This document shows positions 34,801 to 43,307 of a DNA stretch of 64,000 bases, piece by piece. The translations under genes were made by a program, and so were the position numbers. Source of the stretch: Azolla caroliniana (Eukaryota; Polypodiophyta). The notes below the pieces were generated by a model. The model was not told the origin of the DNA, ran no database searches, and was given only the letters and a program-made list of their open reading frames with translations. Location: the NCBI GenBank assembly GCA_043228905.1, contig JBHGNT010000007.1, forward strand, positions 10,044,001 through 10,108,000, in the 5' to 3' direction. The first letter of the stretch is position 1. Each line of letters starts with the position of its first letter.

Positions 34801-35682
34801 CTGGCAAGACAGATACTAGGGATGCATATCATAAGGGACCGTTCAAAGAAGCAATTGTGGTTGTCACAGGAGAAGTACGTGACAAAGGTGCTTCAGCGGT
34901 TCAACATGTCAGATGCAAAACCGGTCGGATTGACACTCCTGGCAAATTGCAAGTTATCTGGTAAGCAAAGCCCAAAGACGAAGGCAGAGAAGGCGGATAT
35001 GATGAACATACCATATGCCTCTGCCATCGGGAGCTTATTGTACGCAATCGTGTGTACCCGACCGGATATCGGATATGCAGTCGGAGTGGTGAGCCGGTTT
35101 ATGAGCAATCTTGGCAAGGAGCACTAGAATGCGGTAAAATGGATACTCCGGTATTTGAAGGGCACTTCGAGTATGTGCCTTCAATTCAGGTCAGGTAAAC
35201 CCCACCTCGACGGATTCACCGATTCGGACATATGGGCTGATGCGGATACTAGCCTGTCAACATCCGGATATGTCATGACATACGCGGGGGGAGCTGTTTC
35301 GTGGTAGTCGAGGCTGCAGAAGATGGTTGTGTTGTCAACCACGGAAGTGGAGTACATGGTAGTTGTGGAAGCCGACAAGGAAATACTATGGATGAAGGAC
35401 TTCATCGGAGAGCTAGGGATCCGGCAAGAGGAATACCGGCTCTATTGCGATAGTCAAAGTGTCATCCACCTTCCGAAGAACGTGGCGTATCATTCCAGGA
35501 CGAAGCACATCCAGTGTAGGTATCACTAGATCTGGGAATGAGTTGAAGATCAAGAGTACGTGCTGACGAAGATCCAGACAGAGGAGAATGGATCAGATAT
35601 GCTGACCAAAGTTTTGACACCCGACAAGATGGATGCATGCAGGAAGAGGATCGGATTAACGAGGCACCCCAAGCCAGAGTGA
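31801..35682 (+). pseudogene. Copia E gag-pol, broken
   Basis: Gag starts MEDSLGGMFKLIDMS at 31801. It lacks most of the N-terminal 80-90 residues found in the 17.5 kb relative and joins its gag near HELWEKI. A zinc knuckle CFYCGKPGHFQKNC is near 32335, protease VDSGASFH near 32562, integrase about 33115-33480, RT about 34250-34800 with LLRYVDDML (changed from LLYVDDML) near 34700, and RNase H about 35210-35530. Stops include 32150, 32854, 33292, 33373, 33724, 33758, 34376, 35126, 35306 and 35527. Against the intact relative, most arise by C-to-T or G-to-A change. Confidence 0.92.
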
Positions 35683-35692
35683 AGGGGGCGTA

Positions 35693-36334
35693 TATTGGGA
35701 TTTCGGTCCCTCCGGATGGGATATGAGTACCCGGCAACGGAAGACCTGGTGAGAACCGGATGATGAGTACCCGGCAACAGAAGACCTAGTGAGAACCAGA
35801 TGATAAGTATCCAGCAAGGAAGACCCGGTGAGAACCGGATGATGCAGGCCCGGTGAAAATCTCTCACCGGATGAAGGGACATATATGTAAATATGTTCCA
35901 GAGAGCCCACTGGGGCTATATTTGTAAATAGCCCGAAAGTCATATTAGTATAAATATGACCTAGGGCAAACTCTTGAGTGTGGGTTTTCATTACTCTGTA
36001 TAGAGTTATTGGTGTAACTGTTGTACAGAGCGTAACAGAGAGAGAGAGAGAGAGAAACGGAGTAAGTCTCTGTTGTAACCGCCGCCAGGCGAAGAGTGTG
36101 AAGACGAGGTCGCTGCCTCCGTGTTTACCTATTGTATTCCTCTCGACATAGTGATACTTTGGAGTCTGTGGGCTCCCGTGGTTTTTCCCGTTTAGGGTTT
36201 TCCACATTAACATCCTGTGCATTCTCTTATGTTTGTGTACTTAACTTCCATTTCTCATTTCGTCTGTGTTTGATTATCATTAAGTGATCTAAGTCTCTGT
36301 TGTTGCCGAAGATTATTCCGCATAATTCCTGTCA
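35693..36334 (+). repeat. 3' LTR of copia E
   Basis: Matches 31107-31771 over its length, with a shorter GA run (about 36037-36056) and scattered substitutions. It starts TATTGGGATTTCGG, so the conserved TG is mutated. Confidence 0.92.
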
Positions 36335-36655
36335 TTTGGATCGTATACATAAATTCTCACTTGTTGAATGGACACCGGAATCCGATCATAGGCCTTTATG
36401 TATTGATCTCAAATATATGCATAGGTTTGATTGTGAGAAGGCTATTGAAGATAATAAACAACCGCACTTGAGCATGAACCTAAAGCGAGCAACCATGTAT
36501 TCCAAGATGGTTGAGGATATGTTATAAATGACAAAGATACAACATGGTGTCACACTAGAATGCAAATGGGAAACTTTCAAGAAAGTCATTCTCTCTTGTA
36601 CAAACAAATGTTTTTCGACCAACCACACATCTTGGAAATGCACCAAGAAACTTAG
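36335..36655 (+). pseudogene. LINE ORF middle part (endonuclease end and linker)
   Basis: It continues the LINE frame after the copia insertion with RIHKFSLVEWTPESDHRPLCIDL. SDHRPL is the last conserved APE-endonuclease motif (catalytic Asp and His). A stop at 36525 and a frame step follow. The piece ends at 36655 in codons for KKLR, where the TIR element begins; the frame resumes at 43308 with KKWFDKEC. Confidence 0.85.
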
Positions 36656-36690
36656 AACACGTTCGCATTCACAAGTGGAAGGATCGCGCA
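36656..36690 (+). repeat. Left terminal inverted repeat
   Basis: AACACGTTCGCATTCACAAG followed by TGGAAGGATCGCGCA. It pairs with the right end at 43269-43303. A partly repeated ATGGAAGGAT follows at 36693-36702. Confidence 0.88.
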
Positions 36691-37224
36691 TAAATGGAAG
36701 GATAAGGAATATTTTGGTTGATTTTAGGGCTTTTTCAATGATTTTACAAAACACATTGATACCAGTATCATACATGTTCAAACATACTATGAAAAGGTTA
36801 AAAATCCACTATTTTTGTGATTTGGAAGTAACTAAAAAAAGAGGAATTTCAAAAAGTTACATTCTCAATTTATATCACAAACTTTACAACCAATGTTATT
36901 CTATAAGAAATGATTTTTTAGAAATCATAAGAATTCAAAACACATGCTTTTATATTACTCGATTTGTTACAAGCGGAATGTAGTTACACTTAATAGCCAA
37001 ATATACATTCGTGATCACTCCTTTATGGAGAATCACTACTATAACTAATATACAATGACGATTCCTCCTCCTCGTCCTCGAATGTACCAATCAGTGCATT
37101 ATCTTCGTCATAAACCAAATGGTTTGACTCTAGATTATATGTAGTAGATCTCGTTTGCCTTTGACTCGAGCCACCGTAGACCTGGTAATTTTTCTTTTAT
37201 TATATCTATTGTTGACTTCCTTAA
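36691..37224. other. Non-coding left arm of the TIR element
   Basis: AT-rich, with only short frames and no recognised domain. It lies between the left inverted repeat and the stop of the minus-strand gene at 37225, so it probably holds that gene's 3' untranslated region. Confidence 0.5.
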
Positions 37225-38239
37225 TCATCCGGCTTTTGTAAGTGTGAAGTCGTACATGATGATATCCACATCAGAGATATCAAGGGTCGAGGTGTTACGA
37301 ATGTTTCGCTTCCTCTTCCTACCTCCCCTTCTTGTTGGGCATTCAATCATCTCCAATGTATACTTAAATGTTAAAGCATTTGCACTTCTAGTGTTGTACC
37401 AATGAACATTTATAGACTTGATCGTGTTTTCTATTTCATGCATTAGCACTTCTAGAATTTTACCCACCCAAAATTGGTGGCCATGTGAGTTCTCATCAGC
37501 CGGCGTTGCAATCAACATCCCCGCCGTGAGCTCTTGCAAATTGCCTTGCCATCTAGCTTCGGCTACTTTGGTCATCCTTGGTCCCACATAAATGTCTCTT
37601 TGTTGTGGATGGACCAAGTTGTCATTAATCACATTTGGTGGTTGCTTTGGAGTTCTATTTACATGATCATGTTGCAGCGACCATGTGAATGGCGTTTCCA
37701 AATTCCAATTATCACCAAATACACAATTGTCTATAATTCCTTTCTGATCACTATAAAATACATCCCACCATGACGTGTCTTGTTGTGCGGCATATTTCTT
37801 GGCGGCCTCAATATGCTTTCTTTTTTCTTCTATGCCTTGGAGCCATGACCATTTTTGTTCCGATACCAAGACACTCTACAACTGTCCTTTCTTCTCAATT
37901 GGCATTTGCTTAGCTCCATGGACAATTGTACTCGCCATACAAGTAATAACTGGCAACCACCTTCAAGTTCCCATGTTGTAGAAGATGAATATTGTTTAGC
38001 ATACAAAAGTGTAGAACCACTTATTTCATTATTCTTTATTATAAAAATGTGATTGAAACTTATATTGTTTAACTGGGCAAGCACTTTAACATTCCCACCA
38101 CCCCCATCTGATATATATCTCTTAAAGTCATATACCTTGTTCAAGTGTAACACTTTTGGGCGTGGTGTATATGCATCACAAATGACATCAAATCGTTTAA
38201 GTAAAGTGAAAGCATCATGCCGAGACAACTATCTGGAGA
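37225..38239 (-). pseudogene. Unknown gene of the TIR element (FWVGK/VHWY domain)
   Basis: Read on the minus strand from the assembly gap: a frame 38228-37830 (FDVICDAYTPRPKVLHLNKVYDF, with GGGGNVKVLAQLNNISFNH) then, after a frame step near 37870, a frame 37869-37225. The second part has WSWLQGIEEKRKHIEAAKKYA, NLVHPQQRDIYVGPRM and a C-terminal block QFWVGKILEV…INVHWY, then a basic RRGGRKRKR patch near the end. FWVGK…VHWY blocks recall small beta-barrel (tudor/BAH-like) modules seen in transposon-linked eukaryotic proteins, but I cannot assign a family. The 5' part is lost in or beyond the 100-N gap. It may be the transposase or a partner of the methyltransferase. Confidence 0.55.
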
Positions 38240-38339
38240 NNNNNNNNNNNNNNNNNNNNNNNNNNNNNNNNNNNNNNNNNNNNNNNNNNNNNNNNNNNNN
38301 NNNNNNNNNNNNNNNNNNNNNNNNNNNNNNNNNNNNNNN
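38240..38339. other. 100-N assembly gap
   Basis: Exactly 100 Ns, the usual placeholder for a gap of unknown size. It lies immediately left of a palindromic tandem array, so a longer array may have blocked assembly. Confidence 0.98.
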
Positions 38340-38345
38340 AAGCAA

Positions 38346-38471
38346 GAACTCGATACACCGTAATGAGTTCTTATGTAAAGTATGTGTTTGATACATGAAC
38401 TCGATACCCTGCATCGATTTCATGTACAGACACGAACTTTATACAGGAACACAATACGGCGTATCGAGTTA
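38346..38471. repeat. Tandem array of 25-bp palindromes, 50-bp period
   Basis: Three units start at 38346, 38397 and 38447. Each is an 11-base arm, a 3-base loop and the inverted arm: GAACTCGATAC-ACC-GTAATGAGTTC, GAACTCGATAC-CCT-GCATCGATTTC and GAACACAATAC-GGC-GTATCGAGTTA. Linkers of about 25 bases are also alike (ATGTA…GATACAT and ATGTA…TATACAG). The array sits between two divergent genes, beside the gap and just upstream of a TATA box. It could be a binding or methylation site for the encoded ParB-methyltransferase; that is inference. Confidence 0.8.
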
Positions 38472-38474
38472 ATG

Positions 38475-38482
38475 TATAAAAG
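38475..38482 (+). promoter_or_regulatory. Candidate TATA box for the methyltransferase gene
   Basis: TATAAAAG directly after the last palindrome (ends 38471), pointing to the plus-strand gene. The first exon between here and 38997 is not identified. Confidence 0.5.
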
Positions 38483-38996
38483 AAGACCCTGAAACAAGAA
38501 TATTGTGTTTTTGGGGCAACAATTTAGTATTGTGAGAAAAGATATCAAACTGTCTGTCAAAATCAGTCTTTTTTATGTCGATTTGCCTTAATGTTTTTTA
38601 AAAAGGGGCCTTAATTATAGGGGTTTTATGACCTACTATAGCTTAAAATAGTAGAAAATAACCCACAAATTACTTTTACGATACCAAATTCAAGTCTATC
38701 ATATGCAAATTATCTACAATATGGTTATGGAATCAATATAAGTCATACCTGCCCTTCAAGACAATATATAACCTTGTATACTTATTACGATATATATTTT
38801 CTAAGTTGAATAGCCCTTACTAGAATAGATTTCTGAATATAAGACTACCATGTACACTGAATGCATGATTGATATTTATAGTTCACCACAAATCGCCTGC
38901 TAGTTTATTTCTTCATCTACTTATTTGTATTTTAATATACAACCTTAATCTACGTGACCAACTAACTTATGTTTTTGCATGTCCTTTCTTAAATAG

Positions 38997-41900
38997 GTCG
39001 TTTGAGAACTTGTCGAACCGACCTGTGAAGAAGATAAAGCTCCGCATACAGGGTTCTCCAATTGAAACACGGACCCTAGTAGCTCTCGAGTCCATGAAGA
39101 GAGGAAAAAAGTTTCTCTTCAACGAGGAGTCAAAATCTCAACCACACATTGAGGTTAGCCAAAAGAAACTTGTAGCAGCTACTGGAGGTGAAGACCTTCC
39201 TGACTGTCATCTAACGGACAAGGAATGGTGTATGCAATATGTCAACTCAAAGAAAAAAGTCGTATTGTATACAACAAAGAAGAAGGGGGAGGGGCAGCTT
39301 GGAAAGGAAACCCCATTTATGTATGGCCGTATTCTACGATTTGACTACGAGGATGTAGATTCGGCCAACATACTTGTAATGATAAAGTGCTCCAGGGGGT
39401 ACGTAAAGTGTTCCTTTCAGAAGATCTTCTAGTAAAGGAATCTTGTGGGTCAGAAGCGTTCAAAAAAGAACTTGAAAGCTCACAAAACCTTATTGTTACC
39501 TTGAGGCCTTATATACAAGGCCATGTAACTCTAAGGGAGGAAGTTCCCTCCCCAGTGAAGGCCACAAAAAGGGTATCTAAAGTACAATCAAGACCACCAA
39601 AGAAGAAGACAACCAAAATGTCGGACTCCGATTCATCAAGTGAAAACGAAGAGGAGGACACCAAGGGGACGCCAAGAGCTGAGCTGGCATCGGGTGTGTT
39701 GTCATCCGAGCAGAATAAGATAAGGAGAGAGTTAATGTAGCCTAAATTGGTCAGGAAAGGGAAAGTGTTTAATTTTCCTATAACACACATCCATTGGCCG
39801 CCTATTGATGAAAAAACAGGACGAAGACCACTTGAGATTAGAGAGCCACACCGCGTGCATGTTCAAAATCTCAAGAAAAAAATGAAAATTAATCCTCATG
39901 CCACTGTGGTGCCTTTTATTGTTATGGTAGATCCTGAAGAATGTGAAACCATTGAAGATTTTGATATGAGAAAGTATGATCAATATAATTACTTTGTCAT
40001 TGGTGGATCGCATTCAGCGGAGGCACGTCGGCAACTTGTGAGAGAACATCCAACGACTTTCTTCTTCAAGTATGCCGAGTGCAAAATTTATGTGGGGCTC
40101 ACAACTGAAGAGGCAAAGTTGTTGGCATGGGACCATAGTAATGATAATGACTATAGGCAAAAAATGTCGTCGATTGAGCGTATAAGGTTCTTCCACCACG
40201 AGTATTTGGACGTGAAACAAAAGTTTGGTGTGAAGCTACATCCAGGTCTACGACGTCAATGTCTGCATGAAGTTGGTATTGTGGTAGATGATAATGTTAA
40301 GTCTGATGGTCTTCGAAAATATGAGTCTTGGTTTCAATTGGCCTTTAGAGATGGAGAAGTATAGGACCTACAGGATCAAATCTTCTCAATGTGGGAGAAT
40401 AAGGAGGTAAAGGGTCAACAACAAAAGAAATGTAAGGTTGACCCTCAACTAGAGTTAAAGTCACAAGCGGCCAAGAAAATTGACTTGACAATTGAAGAAG
40501 CGGTTGACGACATGAAGTTGTCTCTATGGAGAGCGATGCAAGGTGTTAAGGACAAGCAGCTTCTTGTGTCTGTTTTGTCAAGAGTTGTGGCGAAAGATTT
40601 AAGCCTTGAAGAAATGGTCACTAAAATAAGTAAGTCTTTCAAATACTGATATTGAAGTCTATATGGTGTAATTCAAAGTTCTAATCTTGATTTCTAATTT
40701 TACAGTCATAAGGTGTACATGAAGATCCAAGAAGTTATGATGAAACAACTTGGATGTATAACTTGGGAACAATTGACCGAGGATTATCCTCTAACGTCTT
40801 CATATAAGGCGTTATCGGAGTATTTTATTGCATTCAAGGATTGGGTTAGTATTGGTGGTTTTTCATTACGCTTTCATCATATGTAGAGCTTGTATAATAA
40901 AACTTGATGTCCTATTGCTTCTATTAGAAACCGTGTCGTGGCAAGAAACAAGGAGAAGTTAAGGATATACACGATTTCCCTACATCCTTCCTTGCAAATC
41001 TCGAGCAAGCTAGAAAAGAAAAGGATCATCGCTTAGTCAAGGCGTACGAAATGGAGGAAGATGGCTCCTTTAAAAAATTTAGCTACAAAAAAGATATTAT
41101 GAGAGATCTTTACTACAATGTGGTTTGCGGCGATGTCATCGACTTGATCCAAAAAGTGCCAAAGAAGGAATATACGTTAATGATTGCGGATATTCCTTAC
41201 AGATTTCGAATGGTTGGGTCATCATACGACGAGGAACCGTTTAGGTTTAAACAGTTGGAGAAGATGGTCAAGGATTTCACTGAGCTAACGACTGCATCCT
41301 TGTGGCAAATAGTTGTCTTTCATAGTATGGACCAAGGGTACTCGGTAGCTCAAGCTTTGAGATCTCGTTGCCATGGCATCGAGAAACTTGCATGGTAAGG
41401 ATTATTTATAGGTGTCATTCACTATATTGCATTTCTTAAGGTTGTTCAATCTATTCTTAACTCGATGTATTATTTTTTATAGGATAAAAACCAATGTAAA
41501 TAGAGGGCCTACTTTTCGGTTCGTTAATGCCATTGAATATATCACGGTTGGCTACTTCGTTGAAATTAAGAAACAAAGAATCAAGGAGCATTCTAATGAA
41601 GTGGGAGGTTCAAATCTGCTGGTATATCCAGCAGTGACACAGAAAGTGGGACATGTCACCACGATAGAACGGGGACTTGTCGACCCATATCAAAAACCTT
41701 AGCGACTTATGATGCGCTTGATCGAGATGTTTTCTATCGAAGGAGACTGGATATTAGATCTCTTTTCTGGCACAGGTATTCCTCGAACTAGGGTAACGAT
41801 CTTGAGATAACCAATACCGAATCTTTTTTGTTTGACAACTAATTCTTCTTGTTACTTTCTTCACAGGAACGACGTCTGCATGTGCATTGAAGCTCTTTAG

Positions 41901-42219
41901 AAATATAGTTGCATTGGAGAAGGACGAGGAGCAGGTTATATTTATAAATATGAGGATTAAGGCTTTGTAGGAGTGCCCAAACCAGGATGAGGAGGTCGGT
42001 GCAAAGAACCTCGCTAATACATAAAGGTTTCAACCTGCTTCGCGAGAGCCTATTCCTCCGTTAGCCAACGAACTGGGGGAGCTAATAGAGCTTGATGATG
42101 AGCTTATAGATGATATTTCGTTGGCTCGGCTAATAAGGGAAGTCAATGCACGTATAACTGAAGAGAGTTCTACACAAGATGATGAAGAAAATGACATTGA
42201 TGAATTGATTGCTATGTAA
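38997..42219 (+). pseudogene. ParB-like domain plus beta-class DNA methyltransferase
   Basis: Exons inferred from frame and splice sites: 38997-40629, 40706-40844, 40928-41394, 41483-41775 and 41867-42219, with GT…AG introns of 76-91 bases. Phase is consistent at three of four junctions. About 960 residues: an N-terminal KKIKLRIQGSPIETRTL region; an acidic Ser/Asp linker; a ParB/sulfiredoxin-like domain (PFIVMVDPEE, FVIGGSHSAEARRQL, YVGLTTEEAKLLAWDHSN, about 39900-40190); methyltransferase motif IV as ADIPYRF (about 41190); and motif I as DLFSGTGTTSACA across the last intron. IV before I is the beta class of N6-adenine/N4-cytosine enzymes. A frameshift near 39385 and stops at 39738, 40362, 41700, 41968 and 42022 break it. 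ParB-methylase fusions are known mostly from phages and bacteria. Confidence 0.8.
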
Positions 42220-43268
42220 TAGACTCTATGAAGAAAATGACACTGACGATTTGTTTGGATTTCACATTATTAATACAAATTTTGGGTTTTACTTGGTGGA
42301 TTCTATTCTTTATAATCTTCTATATGTTTCAATTTTATTTTTATATACTTGGTTAGTAGACTTATGGCATTGGTTTCACCGCGTGCATAGCTAACTACCA
42401 AATTTATGGAGAAACATGAATTAGTTTAAATTGAGGTTGATTTTGGTCCAAGCTAACCTTAACATAACATGGTCGTACAATTTTTTCCATGACTGTCCAT
42501 GTTGTTATTATGGATCTTTGTCTTCTATTGTTAAAACTATTATGTTTCTATTCCATTGCTGCTTAGATTGTGTAGTGTGTTGATAATGGTTCCACTAGCG
42601 TTATCCGCATGTTTTTATACGCTTGTAGTTCCACTTGTGTTATCGTTCGGAGTTTGATCCTGTGTGAATCACCTAACCAATAGAGTAGATCAATTTTAAA
42701 TACAGGTATGAAAGCCTTAATAGGTTTGTTATTTCCACGACATTATCCTAAAGTTCACTGCCTTACATTGTCCACAATTATATACATATGGTTTGATCCC
42801 ATACGAACAAATTGAGGAATAGATTAGATCAACTTTAAATACAAGTATTGAATACTTTAATAAGTTAGTCATTCCAATCACATTATCCTAAAGTGCACTA
42901 TCCTACATTGTCCACAATTATATACATGCACGTATGGGTCAAAGTATAAATTATAACTCATTTTATTAGTATGGATACAAGTACACCTCATATTTTTGTA
43001 AAACTTACCAAATTAATATAAGTCTTTAACTTAGTGTTTCCCTTGTCGCATTGTGACATATTGAGCCATTGTTGAACTTTATTACGCCTACATTAACTTA
43101 TCAACACGTCCAAACTTGCATGATTTCTAATGATCTCCACTCGTAGACCTATCATGTATTTTTATATTTGCAAATTCTAATCAAGTTGTGGAACATGTGA
43201 TACTAGTGCATCCAATTTTTGTAGAGAGAGTGTATTTGGATAGTTTCAAGAAGATTCTACAAGTGGAA
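42220..43268. other. Non-coding right arm of the TIR element
   Basis: AT-rich sequence with no recognised frame. It holds an imperfect tandem repeat (42678-42931) and otherwise only the presumed 3' untranslated region of the methyltransferase gene. Confidence 0.55.
42678..42931. repeat. Imperfect tandem repeat, about 138-bp period
   Basis: Two units beginning AATAGAGTAGATCAA and AATAGATTAGATCAA share long blocks, among them ACATTATCCTAAAGT and TACATTGTCCACAATTATAT. They lie about 0.4-0.6 kb inside the right end, a position where many DNA transposons have subterminal repeats bound by transposase. Confidence 0.75.
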
Positions 43269-43303
43269 TGCGCAATCCTTCCACTAGTGAACGCGAACGT
43301 GTT
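43269..43303 (-). repeat. Right terminal inverted repeat
   Basis: The reverse complement starts AACACGTTCGCGTTCACTAG then TGGAAGGATTGCGCA, 32 of 35 identical to the left end. Confidence 0.88.
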
Positions 43304-43307
43304 TTAG

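Larger units (their letters stand above)
31107..36334 (+). mobile_element. Ty1/copia element E in the LINE
   Basis: LTRs 31107-31771 and 35693-36334; target duplication TTTGG (31102-31106 and 36335-36339). The primer-binding site TGGTATCAGAGC is at 31774-31785 and the polypurine tract GAAGGGGG about 35681-35688. It is the same lineage as the element at 17.5 kb. The right LTR starts TA instead of TG, a terminal mutation that would block integration of a new copy. The coding part carries many stops. Confidence 0.94.
36656..43303. mobile_element. TIR DNA element carrying a ParB-methyltransferase gene
   Basis: The ends are inverted repeats: 36656-36690 and the reverse complement of 43269-43303 match at 32 of 35 bases, starting AACACGTTCGC. 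A 4-bp target duplication TTAG flanks it (36652-36655, 43304-43307). Excising the element with one TTAG rejoins the LINE codons in frame (KKLR then KKWFDKEC), which fixes the borders independently. It holds a minus-strand gene (37225 to at least 38228) and a plus-strand multi-exon gene (38997-42219). The span has a 100-N gap. No known transposase domain is recognised, so the superfamily is open. TSDs of 4 bp occur in Sola and Ginger elements, but I see no sequence link. Confidence 0.88.

Noticed and set aside
38346-38471. CRISPR array (regular palindromic repeats)
   Set aside because: The context is a plant transposon, the spacers between palindromes are themselves similar, and there are no cas genes. 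A tandem minisatellite with palindromes explains it.
39738-42024. Alternative genetic code or stop-codon RNA editing in the methyltransferase gene
   Set aside because: U-to-C editing of stops is an organellar process in some plants, while this is a nuclear transposon. Decay by deamination is simpler and matches neighbouring elements.
36656-43303. Bacterial contamination as the source of the ParB-methyltransferase gene
   Set aside because: The gene has GT-AG introns of 76-91 bases with consistent phases, and the whole block is inserted in a LINE with a target duplication.
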